NCBI GenBank assembly: GCA_003339605.1
Contig: QOVW01000064.1
Coordinates: 1 to 55,061 of the forward strand
Length of the DNA: 55,061 bases
From: Spirobacillus cienkowskii
GTDB lineage: Bacteria; Bdellovibrionota_B; Oligoflexia; Silvanigrellales; Silvanigrellaceae
Reading direction: 5' to 3'
Under the pieces are notes generated by a model that saw only the letters and a list, made by a program, of their open reading frames with translations, had not been told where the DNA came from and searched no databases. The translations under genes were made by a program, and so were the position numbers. Each line of letters begins with the position of its first letter. The first letter of the stretch is position 1. Of the stretch, positions 24,433-34,814 are shown piece after piece.

Positions 24433-26154
24433 ATGCAAAAGATTCTTGGTCTAGACATTGGAAGTTATTCGGTTAAGGCCACAATATTATGGAATGATTT
24501 TAAAAATTTTACAGTTAAAAAAATTGTTGAACAGAAAATTGATTATAAAGAAGGCGTTGAGCATAACGCAAGTTTAGTGACTGCAATTGATATCTTAATT
24601 CATGAGAATCAACTTGAGTATGATGTTGTTTATGCGGCACTTGATTCTCGATCAGTTTCAATAAGAAAAGTTGATTTTGAGAATATACGCAAGCGAGATA
24701 TTTTGGGTTTTTTAGAAAACGAGCTCGAAAGCACCAGTCCATTTGACATGGAAGAAACTATTCTTGATTATCAAATCATAAAATATTCAAAAACGAGCTC
24801 TGCTGTATTAGCTGTTCTATGCCAAAAATCTGTAATCAAAAATTTCTTGGATGCAGTTGAAAAAGAGCATTTGCGAGTTAAGGTACTAGATATTGACAAT
24901 TTATCATATTTAAATATGAGTTCATTTTTAAAAATAAATGCTAATAATGATTTGGTTACAGAAAATAAAGAAGAAAAAAAAGAAGAAGAAGTTAAAAAAA
25001 ATTGTTTTTTAATTGCAAATATTGGACATAGTAAAACAACTTTAACTTTTATTAATGATAATAATGTATTATATACTCGAATTATTAATATTGGTGGATT
25101 GTATTTTAATCAAGTACTAAAAAATAGATTTGATATAAGTATTGAGGAAGCAGAAAGTTTAAAATGTTTTGTTAGCTCAATATTAATAAACGATGATGAA
25201 TTTAATAATAATAAAGAAAATATGGTTGCACAAGTATTAAATGAAGCTGTTACTGAATTGGGATTAGAAATTTTAAGAACTATTCAAGCGTTTGTTGCAA
25301 AAGAAAATTTAAATATTACATCTATTTTTTTAACAGGCGGTTCTAGTAAAATAGCAGGAATTGACAGTGTTTTTCAAGAGCTATTAGGTATTTCTGTCTC
25401 TTTTTTATTAATTCAAGAAGATAAAATATTATTTGATTTAAATGATGAAAATATTAAAAACTCAGATGAAATTGCAAAAAATTTAAAAGTTTTTTCTCAA
25501 TCAATTGCAATATCAATGCGAGGTCTTCCAATAATTAAAGAGATTTCTAAAATTAATTTTAGAAAGGGAGAGTTTGCGCAAATTAGTAATTATGATAAGT
25601 TAATTAAGCAAATATTCTTATATTCGTCAATTGTCGCCATTGTTCTTGTTTCTTTAATGTTAAGTTACTTTTTTAGATATTTTATGTATAACAAAGAGAT
25701 AAATGATTTAAAAACAAATTTTAGAAGAGATATAATAAGTTTGTTTTCAGGAGAGCCAGCCTCTTTAAGAATGATTTCTGGAAAAAAAGATTGGGATTTT
25801 ATTAATTATGGTAAAGAATCTCTTATTCTTTTGCAGGAAAATATGAGCGATAAAAAATTATTTTTAGAACAATTTTCTTCTTCTGAAACTCCATTGCCTC
25901 TTAAAATTATGAATCAAGTTTCTCAATCTATTCCAAGTACAATGTATTTTGAAGTTTCGGAGTTTAGAGTTCAAGATAATCAGTTTTATATTGAAGCAGA
26001 AACTAATGACCCAGAAAATATCAAAAAAATTATTAATATTTTATCTAAAATAAATTTAATTAGTAATGTAACAAAGAAATCGCAGTCTGTTAAAGTTGGG
26101 ACAGACAAAAAAATTACGCATTTTTCTTTAGTAGCAAACGTTGTAGAAAGATAA
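24433..26154 (+). CDS. gspL: type II secretion system protein GspL (PilM/PilN-like)
   Basis: An inner-membrane platform protein linking the secretion ATPase to the pseudopilus machinery. The N-terminal about 375 residues form an actin-like PilM/GspL cytoplasmic domain, shown by ILGLDIGSYSVKATI, LIANIGHSKTT and LTGGSSKIAGI. One membrane segment lies near 396-416, followed by a coiled coil and a periplasmic ferredoxin-like domain. Residues about 177-190 are a Glu/Lys-rich insert. 573 residues is longer than E. coli GspL (about 390). Followed after three bases by gspM; no other gsp genes are in the window. Confidence 0.82.
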   Translation: MQKILGLDIGSYSVKATILWNDFKNFTVKKIVEQKIDYKEGVEHNASLVTAIDILIHENQLEYDVVYAALDSRSVSIRKVDFENIRKRDILGFLENELESTSPFDMEETILDYQIIKYSKTSSAVLAVLCQKSVIKNFLDAVEKEHLRVKVLDIDNLSYLNMSSFLKINANNDLVTENKEEKKEEEVKKNCFLIANIGHSKTTLTFINDNNVLYTRIINIGGLYFNQVLKNRFDISIEEAESLKCFVSSILINDDEFNNNKENMVAQVLNEAVTELGLEILRTIQAFVAKENLNITSIFLTGGSSKIAGIDSVFQELLGISVSFLLIQEDKILFDLNDENIKNSDEIAKNLKVFSQSIAISMRGLPIIKEISKINFRKGEFAQISNYDKLIKQIFLYSSIVAIVLVSLMLSYFFRYFMYNKEINDLKTNFRRDIISLFSGEPASLRMISGKKDWDFINYGKESLILLQENMSDKKLFLEQFSSSETPLPLKIMNQVSQSIPSTMYFEVSEFRVQDNQFYIEAETNDPENIKKIINILSKINLISNVTKKSQSVKVGTDKKITHFSLVANVVER

Positions 26155-26157
26155 ATT

Positions 26158-26799
26158 ATGGCAAAATATGCTGAATATTTAAATCAGGCAATTCAATCAA
26201 TAAGAAATGTTATTTTTGGCGAAAATAATACACGCCTAGATTATATAATAGAAAGCTTTTATAAACTTCGATATGAAGTGAGATCTCGAATTATTGTAGG
26301 TAGTATTTTCTTTGGAATTTTATTTTTTATAAGTATATTAATAGTTTATTTTTTTAATATGGCTTCTATGCAAAATCGACTTGATGAGTCTTATGAAAAT
26401 GTAAATAAGTTAAAAAATATTAAATCTTCCTATGTTGCAATCAATCAAAATTTTGAAGAGTTAACTCAAAATATTTATAATAATAACTCTAATTTATCAC
26501 TCATAACTGTACTTGAACAAAAAGCAAAAGATATGAGTATTCAAACGCAAGGCTTTCCAAACAAGCCGGTGTTGTCAAAATTTCCTGGTCATAGTCCTTT
26601 GCAGGCAAAGTTCCAGATTGCTAGTGTAGAATTCAAGCTGATAGGAGTGAGTATTAAAAAAATTATTGAGTTTTCAAATGCTGTTGAGCAATTACCAAAT
26701 AAACTTAAAATTTCTAAGTTTCGCCTGCTTTCTACAACAGATGCAAAACTTTATTTTGATGTGTTGTTAACGGTGGAAGCAATTGTTCCAATAAATTAA
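26158..26799 (+). CDS. gspM: type II secretion system protein GspM-like
   Basis: 213 residues with one membrane helix (about 44-66) after a cytoplasmic N-terminus, a coiled coil (about 70-120), and a small periplasmic alpha/beta domain ending in VEFKLIGVSIKKIIEFSNAV. This is the GspM/PilO layout, which partners GspL/PilM-PilN. The call rests on architecture and position between gspL and gspN; sequence conservation in this family is weak. Confidence 0.75.
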   Translation: MAKYAEYLNQAIQSIRNVIFGENNTRLDYIIESFYKLRYEVRSRIIVGSIFFGILFFISILIVYFFNMASMQNRLDESYENVNKLKNIKSSYVAINQNFEELTQNIYNNNSNLSLITVLEQKAKDMSIQTQGFPNKPVLSKFPGHSPLQAKFQIASVEFKLIGVSIKKIIEFSNAVEQLPNKLKISKFRLLSTTDAKLYFDVLLTVEAIVPIN

Positions 26800-26825
26800 A
26801 GAAAATTTTAATTATTAAGGTTATT

Positions 26826-27776
26826 ATGAGTTTTTTTAAAAGAAAACATATTTTAGGTTTGGTTTTTTTATTTATAGTTTTTATAATAATAATAATTTAT
26901 CAAACATTTCCATATAATATTTTAAAGGAAAATATTACAAATAAAATCAATAATCAGCTACAGTTAGAAAAAATTCCATTAAAAGTTGAAATAAAAAACA
27001 TAAGGCCGTACTGGTTTACAGGAATTCAAATTGATGATTTAGTGATTAAAAATCAATTTGAATTCAATAATTCTTTTATTCTTGATTCTATTATAGTAAG
27101 AATAAAAATTTTGCCACTTTTTTTAGGCAAAGTTTCTGTTAATTTAAAATTGTCTCAGAAAAGCGGTTTATTAAATGCAGCATTTTCTGCTCCAATTAAT
27201 TCTTTAATAAACAATAATTTTTTTCCAGAAAAAGCTAGTGTTATTATAAAGAAGTTTTCTGTTGATAGACTTTCCCAGGTTTTATTAAAAGCTTCGATGT
27301 CTGGTATCAATTATAATGTAGCTCTTCTCGAACCAATAATTAATCACATTAATTTTGGAGGAGATTTAGATGGATTTATGATTTTATCAAATCCTAGCTC
27401 ACTCGATGTAGATTTAAATTTATTAAATTCTTATTTAGGAATTGATAATGAATCACTTGAATTTCCTAATCAAGATTTTTCTAAACTAAGATTAAAGCTT
27501 AAATGGAATGGAAATGACATTGAAATTTTTAAAGAGACAGAAATTATTTCCAAAAATATTGATATTGAATTTTATGGTACTGTTGAAACTCCTCCGGCGT
27601 TAAGTAGAAATCCAGCAAATATAAATTTATTTGTAAATTTTTCTCTTAGCGGAGAAGTCGAAAAGAATTTTGGATTTTTAATTCCTCAATTATTAAATTG
27701 TCCGAGTAGCTCGATGTTAGCAGGGTATTTAAAGGTTCAGCTAACAGGAACTTTAGATGAACTAACTTGTCGTTAA
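26826..27776 (+). CDS. gspN: type II secretion system protein GspN
   Basis: 316 residues with one N-terminal membrane anchor (about 9-26). A beta-rich periplasmic part follows, starting with a stretch typical of GspN (IRPYWFTGIQIDDLVIKN) and continuing with strand repeats resembling AsmA-like proteins. GspN is a variable, non-universal component of type II systems. The end overlaps the convergent deaminase-like gene by 15 bases. Twenty-six bases separate it from gspM, so the three genes form one operon. Confidence 0.75.
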   Translation: MSFFKRKHILGLVFLFIVFIIIIIYQTFPYNILKENITNKINNQLQLEKIPLKVEIKNIRPYWFTGIQIDDLVIKNQFEFNNSFILDSIIVRIKILPLFLGKVSVNLKLSQKSGLLNAAFSAPINSLINNNFFPEKASVIIKKFSVDRLSQVLLKASMSGINYNVALLEPIINHINFGGDLDGFMILSNPSSLDVDLNLLNSYLGIDNESLEFPNQDFSKLRLKLKWNGNDIEIFKETEIISKNIDIEFYGTVETPPALSRNPANINLFVNFSLSGEVEKNFGFLIPQLLNCPSSSMLAGYLKVQLTGTLDELTCR

Positions 27777-28778
27777 TTTAAGAATTTTATTTTCAAAACC
27801 AAATAAGGATAATCCACCACCAGAATGAATAATTAAAATATTACCTTTTAGTTTAGATTCTGTTATTATTTTTCTAGATTCAAAAAAAAGTTTTGAACTG
27901 TAAATTGGATCTGTAATTATACCATATTCACTAGATATTTTTTTAATTTCATGAAATGTCTTAGAATTTGTGGAGCCAAAAGATTTGGCATTTGAAGGAA
28001 AGTATAGCAAATAATTAATAATATTAGTACCAATTTTATTAAAATTTTTTTCAAATTCAACTTTAAGATTTTCTAAATTGCTCTTAAATGATTCTTGATT
28101 TCCAGATAATAAAAGTACATGAATAATAGTCTTTCTCTTTAAAAACAAAAAACTTAAAATTAGTGAAATTGCAATAAATCCTGTCCCTGCATCTATAAAA
28201 ATATGGTTAAATTCTAAATTATAGTCGAGTTCGTTTTTAATGATATCCAATGCCAGAGTGCATGCTCCGGGTAAAGCCTCAGGGCAAAATGCCCCTTCAG
28301 GTATATATCCTACCTTTTTATTAACCAATTTTTTTTCATTAATATAATTTAAAATATATTTTTCGATTTCTGATAAAGAATTTTCAATCCAATAAATAGA
28401 TTTTTGATCGACAAATAATCTTGTTAGAAGATAATTTCCTGAAATTTTTTCCTTTTTTTTACCAAATAAAAATAAAATAGGTGAGATTTCGTTTTCAATT
28501 AAAAGTTGAGTCGCTGTAAGAATATTGTTTGAATGAGAACTTCCAATAATAATAACTTCATTAAAATTTTGTTTCTTTATAAATGGAATTAAAGAAAGAT
28601 ACTTTCTAATTTTACTACCGCTAGCTCCAAACCCAAGCTCATCATCTCTTTTTATAAAAACTGTTGTTTCTTTGTTAGTCAGTTTAAATAATTTATGAAT
28701 TCTCGAATTTTGGGGATATTTTTCAAAATTAAAATTATTAAATTTTTCTTTAAATTTATTAATATTATTGTTTATCAT
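27762..28778 (-). CDS. D-cysteine desulfhydrase / ACC deaminase family PLP enzyme
   Basis: 338 residues of the tryptophan-synthase-beta fold. The PLP lysine is K56 in FGASGSKIRKY. Other signs are GSSHSNN (substrate loop), EGAFCPEALPG, FIDAGTGFIA and the C-terminal HSGGGLSLFGF. This matches the ACC deaminase/D-cysteine desulfhydrase/YedO group. D-cysteine breakdown to pyruvate, H2S and ammonia is a plausible reaction, not proven. Last gene of the gpsA-mfd minus-strand cluster. Strongly AT-rich codon usage and a 15-base overlap with gspN. Confidence 0.78.
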   Translation of the reverse strand: MINNNINKFKEKFNNFNFEKYPQNSRIHKLFKLTNKETTVFIKRDDELGFGASGSKIRKYLSLIPFIKKQNFNEVIIIGSSHSNNILTATQLLIENEISPILFLFGKKKEKISGNYLLTRLFVDQKSIYWIENSLSEIEKYILNYINEKKLVNKKVGYIPEGAFCPEALPGACTLALDIIKNELDYNLEFNHIFIDAGTGFIAISLILSFLFLKRKTIIHVLLLSGNQESFKSNLENLKVEFEKNFNKIGTNIINYLLYFPSNAKSFGSTNSKTFHEIKKISSEYGIITDPIYSSKLFFESRKIITESKLKGNILIIHSGGGLSLFGFENKILKLTTS

Positions 28779-28801
28779 AAAAGAAAACTCAAAGTTATAA
28801 G

Positions 28802-31258
28802 CTAAAAAATACCAGTCACCATAAATTGAGCTCCTGGTTTAAAAATATTGTCGTTTTTAGGCATAACTCGAGAATAATCAAACTGTAAAGTAAAATTTCC
28901 AATTAACCATTCAAGAAAAAAGTAATTTATAGCAGCAGCGGGCGAAATTTTATAGCTACTTTGCATTTGTGTTGAAAATGTGTATAAAATGTCAAGAGCG
29001 CTCGTAATATTTAGACTTGTTTTAGAATTTAATGAATATGTTGCACTAGGTTTTGCTATAAATTCAATAGTATTGCCAACATTACTTGAAGTTTGAAACA
29101 TCATTTGTTCTTGGGCTTGTAAACTGAGATCAAACATAATGTCTTGAAATTGTCCTAAATTAAGCAAAAAATATTGATTATAAATAATTCCACTCTTTTT
29201 ATCACTAGTGGCTCTGTTTGATGAATCAATTTGTAAGCCAATATTTAAATCTAAATTTTTATAACTACCGCCCATTAAAAAATAAAAGGTATCAATTTTT
29301 TGATTTACAAAAATATTACCAAAAGTTTCGTAAATTTTTACTGTACTTTTTTCTTTAATCGTTGAATTTGCTTCCCAACGTTTTGTTTCATATACGCTTC
29401 CTTCTAAAATTATTGTATCAAGTGCACTATATTGCTGTGAAAAGTTTTTTACATAGAATGCTTTTCCGCTTCCTCCAATAAACCAGCCATTATCATTATT
29501 GGAAAGTGATGTATCGTAAGTAAAAACTCCTCCAATCAAACTTCTCATTACGCTTTTTTGCGAATATTGCGAGGGCAAAGATTGATTTTGTCCTAATGAG
29601 AGAGCGTTGTTATCGTATTGTAAACTAACAGGAACAATTAATGACCAAGGTTTTTCAATTTTTAATTTTTGAAGATATTGACTTGCTGAATGTCTTAAGG
29701 CTGGATCCAGATCATTATCCCAAACAGCTGTTTGAAATGAGCTATTTGCGAGAATTGATTTGTCATTAAAATAATATGCGACCCCTACGTAATATTCGAA
29801 TTCATGAGCCAGTTTGCTATCGGATTTAGAATTAATTCTTGCTAAAATAAATGCTTTTTCTGCTTCGAGATAATTTTTTTCATCTAAATATATCAAGCCT
29901 AAATTCCAGTGAGCCATAGCAAATGAATTATTCATATTTTTTGCATATACTAAATATTTCTTTGCTTCTTGGTTTTGATACAAACCTTTCTTTGCTAAAC
30001 CTAAATAATAAGATATTCTAATATCTTTATTTATATAAATTTGATATGGTGAAAGTAGATTAATTGTTTCAAAATAAGCTTCATTTTCTATGTAAAAACT
30101 TGCCTTTTCGAGCACTTCATTTAAATTTTCTAAGTCTAATGAATTCGATACATCACCTTTTAATTCAAATTCGGTTGTTGTTAGTGTTCTAAAATAATCA
30201 ATTTCTGAGCTATTTGGTGTTTTTAAAGGATATACTTTACCATCACTTGTAATTTTAAGCTCTAGCCCAGCAGAAATTACGGCTTTATTACTTTCGTATT
30301 TTTTATAATCATTTTTATTTTGATTAAATAAATTAATATATGCTTCGCCACCAAAGACAATAATTTTTGTATAAAAATTATTGTGGGTATCTTTTTCTAT
30401 TTCTCTAATAATTGCAACATCACCCCCTCTTGGTATTGTGATTATTGCCTCTAAAGTTTCTATTTTAATTTTGTTATTGAAATTTTCTGCTATTGATGGA
30501 GCATCATTTTTAATACCTGAAGCCTTTACTTTAATTTTTCCGTAATTAAGAATCCCGTTTCTAATATCAGAGGAACTATCGTTTTCTATAATTGTAAGAC
30601 TAGTAGAAGGAAGTAAATACCAAACTCCAGATTTTGAGTCCGCAATTCTTAATGTATCCAAATTATCTGTTTGAAAGACTCCATGATTCCAGTTAAATTT
30701 TTTGCCAATTGAACCAATGTACATAATATAATCACTTTGAATTAATGTACCTTTACCCATTACTGCGCTTACTGTTTGTGTGGTAAAACTGTTTTCTGGG
30801 TAATCGATTGATTCTAAATATTTTGTTTCTTTATTAAATAACTTTGCGTTAAAAGTATCTTTGGGGTGCATTTCAAATTCATAGCTATATGTTGTGCCAC
30901 CAAATTGATTGTAAGTAATAATTTGTAGAATGGGAATAGTCTTTTGAAAATCAGATTCTTTAAGTACTAAAGGGCAATATAAACCTGTACATACAATTTT
31001 ATTATTTATTATCCAAATTATTCTAGAATTTTGTGAAGAAAAATCATCAGATGTTGTTACTTCTAACAGTACTTCTTTTCCATAAGATGTGTGAATACTT
31101 GTTGGCGGCCCTGATTGTAGAGTGGGAATTTTGTTGTTTTTAATTTTGCTTGGAGCTGTGATTGAAAAAGAAATTTGTTGAAAACATAAAATAAAAAAAA
31201 GTAATAAAGTAATTTTATAAATTAAAAAACATTTATTCTTATTAATTTTTTTCCTCAT
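28802..31258 (-). CDS. outer-membrane protein with FecR domain, TPRs and C-terminal beta-barrel
   Basis: 818 residues. Signal peptide about 1-30. An Ig-like segment (35-140) is followed by a FecR-type region (about 145-340), including VWYLLPSTSLTI, ILNYGKIKVKA and ITIPRGGDVAII. TPR units follow (about 380-520, with AHWNLGLIYLDEKNYLEAEK), then a beta-strand-rich barrel ending in a terminal Phe (QFMVTGIF), the usual outer-membrane signal. The start is ATG 31258 with GGAG six bases upstream; it overlaps mfd by 17 bases. FecR domains sense or bind periplasmic partners; here function is unknown. Confidence 0.8.
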   Translation of the reverse strand: MRKKINKNKCFLIYKITLLLFFILCFQQISFSITAPSKIKNNKIPTLQSGPPTSIHTSYGKEVLLEVTTSDDFSSQNSRIIWIINNKIVCTGLYCPLVLKESDFQKTIPILQIITYNQFGGTTYSYEFEMHPKDTFNAKLFNKETKYLESIDYPENSFTTQTVSAVMGKGTLIQSDYIMYIGSIGKKFNWNHGVFQTDNLDTLRIADSKSGVWYLLPSTSLTIIENDSSSDIRNGILNYGKIKVKASGIKNDAPSIAENFNNKIKIETLEAIITIPRGGDVAIIREIEKDTHNNFYTKIIVFGGEAYINLFNQNKNDYKKYESNKAVISAGLELKITSDGKVYPLKTPNSSEIDYFRTLTTTEFELKGDVSNSLDLENLNEVLEKASFYIENEAYFETINLLSPYQIYINKDIRISYYLGLAKKGLYQNQEAKKYLVYAKNMNNSFAMAHWNLGLIYLDEKNYLEAEKAFILARINSKSDSKLAHEFEYYVGVAYYFNDKSILANSSFQTAVWDNDLDPALRHSASQYLQKLKIEKPWSLIVPVSLQYDNNALSLGQNQSLPSQYSQKSVMRSLIGGVFTYDTSLSNNDNGWFIGGSGKAFYVKNFSQQYSALDTIILEGSVYETKRWEANSTIKEKSTVKIYETFGNIFVNQKIDTFYFLMGGSYKNLDLNIGLQIDSSNRATSDKKSGIIYNQYFLLNLGQFQDIMFDLSLQAQEQMMFQTSSNVGNTIEFIAKPSATYSLNSKTSLNITSALDILYTFSTQMQSSYKISPAAAINYFFLEWLIGNFTLQFDYSRVMPKNDNIFKPGAQFMVTGIF

Positions 31259-34200
31259 ACGTTTCTCCAACAAGGAGACTCAAAACTCTTTTAAGTTCAG
31301 AAATAGATGATGCTTGATCCTTGTTAAAGTGTTGTTTTCTAATTGCAAAAATCAGCTTACCTTCTGGTGATATTCTCATTCCTTTAACTTTACGATTACA
31401 AACATCTAAAATTCTCTTTACGAGTATTTCGCTTGCTTCATCATAAGAATCTGGTTGTAAAATACCTTTGCCTAATCGCAGTTCGGTACTGTCTTCGCTC
31501 ACAATCAGCGAAGTTGCGCCAAGTGTAATTAACCACCTTCTAATTCGAACGAGTTCTGCCAGATTTTTTACTTCAACAGGAAGTGTACCAAATCGATCTT
31601 CGCATTCTGTAATGAGGTTTTGCAATAAGGTCTCGTTGCGGGCACCAAAAAAACGACGGTATGTTTTTAAACGTTCTTTAGAATTTACAATGTAATTTTC
31701 TGGTATATGTGCAATAAAAGGAATTTGAATTTCTACATCAGTATTTGTTGTAACCTTATTTCCTCCTAAATTTTTAATTGCGTCATCGAGCATTTGTAAA
31801 TATGTTTCTAGACCCACATCAGAAACTTTGCCGCTTTGCTCATCTCCTAAAATATTTCCAGAACCTCGCATTTCCATGTCGTGACTAGCAATCACAAAGC
31901 CGCTGCCCAGCTCTTGATGTTCTTTTAATATTTCTAAACGCTTTATGCCTTCTTGATCTTCTTTTGAGTTTTGTGAAGTTAAAAAGTAGGCATAGCCACG
32001 CGTTGAGCGTCTACCAACTCTGCCGCGAAGCTGATACAGTTGTGCTAAACCAAAATGATCTGCATTTTGAACAATAATTGTATTGACGTTTGGCATATCA
32101 ATTCCAGATTCAATGATGGTGGTACATAGTAAAACCTGATATTTTCCATCTAAAAAATCAATAATCGTTTTTTCTAAGTCTTTTTGTGTCATTTTCCCAT
32201 GGGCAATACAAATTTTAGCTTGTGGTATAAGGTTTTGTAAATATGAAAATACGGTATTTAATTCTTCGACACGGTTGTGGACATAAAATACTTGACCACC
32301 TCGATGGAGTTCAAATTGAATGCTTTCTTTAATTGTTGTTTCTTCAAATGGGCAGACAAATGTTTTTGTTGCAAGTCGAGATTTTGGAGGTGTGGTCAGT
32401 AAACTCAATTCTCTTAAGCCAACCATTGCCATTTGTAAGGTTCTAGGAATTGGTGTGGCAGTCATTGTTAAAACATCAACCCCATAAGACATAGACTTAA
32501 TTTTTTCTTTTTGAAGCACGCCAAACCGTTGTTCTTCATCAACGATAAGTAAACCTAAATCACGAAATTCAATGTCTTTAGAAAGTATACGATGAGTGCC
32601 AATTAAAACATCGATTTCACCTTTTTTAAGTTTTTCGAGGTGCTTTGAAGACGATGTCACAGATCTATCGAGTATTGAGATATTGGCAGGAAATTCTGCA
32701 AAACGTTCTTGGAGAGAGCGAAAGTGTTGATGAGCCAAAACTGTAGTAGGCACTAACCAAGCAACTTGTTTGCCATCTAAGATGCATCGATAAGCAGCGC
32801 GCATTGCGACTTCTGTTTTTCCAAAGCCAACATCACCGCAAAGAAGGCGATCCATTGCTTTAGGTTCTCCCATATCGATCATAATTTCTTTAATCGCTTT
32901 AAGCTGATCAGGAGTTTCGTCAAAAGGAAATGCGTCTTCAAAAGCAATATATTCTTCATCAATTTTAGAAAAAGCATGACCTAAAGTCATTGCTCTTTTG
33001 GCTTGATGTTCCATCAATTCTTTGGCAAGTTTTTCGACGTCTTGTTTCGCTTTTGTTTTTCTTTTTTCCCATGAAGAGTTTTTGAGCGTATCTAACGAAG
33101 TGTTATCGGAACTGCCAATATATTTTTGTACAAGATTGAGTTTGTGAACTGGAACATAAATTTTATCGTTTTCGGCATATTCAAGCACTAAAAAATCGCC
33201 AGTAATGTCATGAATTTTAATGGTCATTAGTCCGCGAAAACGAGCAATTCCATGTTGCACATGAACAACCAAATCACCTTCAATAAAGTCTGCGTATTGA
33301 GCACTTAAAAATGCTTCTGAGTTTTCTTTAGAAGAGTTTTTATTTTCGTTATTTTCAAACGTTTCAAAAGATTCTACGTTTGCAATTCCTCTAATCCAAT
33401 TTTCTGAAACGGCAAGAGTGTTAGAAAATGGAAGGTAAAAGTACTCTTTTGCGTTTAAAATACAAGATTGAATTTTTTCGGAAATATTTGGGTATTTTGT
33501 GATTGGTGATAAAATGTCTTTAATATTAAATTTTGGTGGTTCTTCAAAATTTAAATTATTATTGTCAATATTAAAATATTTAGAACTAATTCCTGCAAAT
33601 TCAATAAAGCTATCATTTGAGTTAGATAGAATTAAAATATTATTAATTACATTATTATTTATCAAATAATTTAATTTTTCAATTCTATTAGACATTTTTT
33701 GTTTTTCAAATGGCTTTAAAATTGAAATAATATGATCAGGAATAAAAAATCGAGATGAGATTAAATTATTTTCATTAAAATAATCTTTGGTTTTACTGAT
33801 TTTAGGAAAAACAGTCTCTATTTTACCTACGGGATAATTTTTTCCAGTAGCATTAATTAAAGAGTTTTCATAAATTTTTTCAATTTCTAGAAGCGGCTTA
33901 ATAAAAGCATCTGCTTCGCAAGCAAAAGAAAATAACAACTTTTTACTTTTCTTATTTGCAAGATCAAAAATGTATTCGTTAAAAGAGGATATTTGATCAA
34001 AAGTAAACATGTAAAATATATCATCTATGCCAGGAAATGTTACGTTAGCTCTTAAGTCTTCTAACAAATTAGCACGTCCAACTCCCATTACTTTTTGACT
34101 TAATATCGACGCATTTAATTTCTCAATTGATTTTTCTAGTTCACTTGGATACGGCCAAACAAATTCTCTTGACGGTAAAATAGTCACTTCGTTTAATGTT

Positions 34201-34775
34201 TGAAATGATCTCTGATCAGTTATGCGAAAAGAGCGAATTTTATCGACTGCATCATCAAAAATTTCTATGCGTGTTGGAGTTTTTTCTCCTGGTGTCCAAA
34301 AATCAACAATAGATCCTCTAATTGCAAATTCACCAATGTCTTCAACTCGCTGCACTTGTAAATAAACACGTTGCAACAATTGTTCCACCAATAAGTCAGG
34401 ATCTATGGAATCGCCAACTTTAATTTGAAATTTATGATTATCAACCCATTGAGCTTGCGGAAAATTTCTTGTTAATCCGCTAATGCTACAGATAATAATT
34501 CGTGGAAAATGGGAGTGAATACAATATGCAGCTTCAATTCTTTTTGCGATAATTTTTTTTGCAGATTCAAAGCGAAACACACCCGCCTGAAAAAAACCAG
34601 GAATATATAAAATATCTTTATGAGTTAAATAATTTGCAGTTGCTTCTCTTATAAATTTTTCATACTCTTGTGCTTCTGATTCATTTGGTGTGACAATAAT
34701 TCTGTTAAGTGATGGGTTTTCAATGAGAGAAGCAATTAATTCAATCAAACTCGACTCAACAGAAAATAATGTCAT
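31242..34775 (-). CDS. mfd: transcription-repair coupling factor Mfd
   Basis: Dislodges RNA polymerase stalled at DNA lesions and recruits UvrA. 1177 residues (E. coli 1148). Order: UvrB-like N-terminus, the RNA-polymerase-interacting domain near EGDLVVHVQHGIARFRG, then SF2 translocase motifs LLCGDVGFGKTEVA (near 645), DEEQRFGV (near 743), TMTATPIPRTLQMA and the C-terminal TRCF domain. The middle (about 300-440) is poorly conserved and Asn/Ser-rich. The 3' end overlaps the next gene, so translational coupling is likely. Confidence 0.96.
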   Translation of the reverse strand: MTLFSVESSLIELIASLIENPSLNRIIVTPNESEAQEYEKFIREATANYLTHKDILYIPGFFQAGVFRFESAKKIIAKRIEAAYCIHSHFPRIIICSISGLTRNFPQAQWVDNHKFQIKVGDSIDPDLLVEQLLQRVYLQVQRVEDIGEFAIRGSIVDFWTPGEKTPTRIEIFDDAVDKIRSFRITDQRSFQTLNEVTILPSREFVWPYPSELEKSIEKLNASILSQKVMGVGRANLLEDLRANVTFPGIDDIFYMFTFDQISSFNEYIFDLANKKSKKLLFSFACEADAFIKPLLEIEKIYENSLINATGKNYPVGKIETVFPKISKTKDYFNENNLISSRFFIPDHIISILKPFEKQKMSNRIEKLNYLINNNVINNILILSNSNDSFIEFAGISSKYFNIDNNNLNFEEPPKFNIKDILSPITKYPNISEKIQSCILNAKEYFYLPFSNTLAVSENWIRGIANVESFETFENNENKNSSKENSEAFLSAQYADFIEGDLVVHVQHGIARFRGLMTIKIHDITGDFLVLEYAENDKIYVPVHKLNLVQKYIGSSDNTSLDTLKNSSWEKRKTKAKQDVEKLAKELMEHQAKRAMTLGHAFSKIDEEYIAFEDAFPFDETPDQLKAIKEIMIDMGEPKAMDRLLCGDVGFGKTEVAMRAAYRCILDGKQVAWLVPTTVLAHQHFRSLQERFAEFPANISILDRSVTSSSKHLEKLKKGEIDVLIGTHRILSKDIEFRDLGLLIVDEEQRFGVLQKEKIKSMSYGVDVLTMTATPIPRTLQMAMVGLRELSLLTTPPKSRLATKTFVCPFEETTIKESIQFELHRGGQVFYVHNRVEELNTVFSYLQNLIPQAKICIAHGKMTQKDLEKTIIDFLDGKYQVLLCTTIIESGIDMPNVNTIIVQNADHFGLAQLYQLRGRVGRRSTRGYAYFLTSQNSKEDQEGIKRLEILKEHQELGSGFVIASHDMEMRGSGNILGDEQSGKVSDVGLETYLQMLDDAIKNLGGNKVTTNTDVEIQIPFIAHIPENYIVNSKERLKTYRRFFGARNETLLQNLITECEDRFGTLPVEVKNLAELVRIRRWLITLGATSLIVSEDSTELRLGKGILQPDSYDEASEILVKRILDVCNRKVKGMRISPEGKLIFAIRKQHFNKDQASSISELKRVLSLLVGETYEEKN

Positions 34776-34814
34776 AAAACTATAGTTCCTTATTTTTAAA
34801 ATTTATATTTTAAG

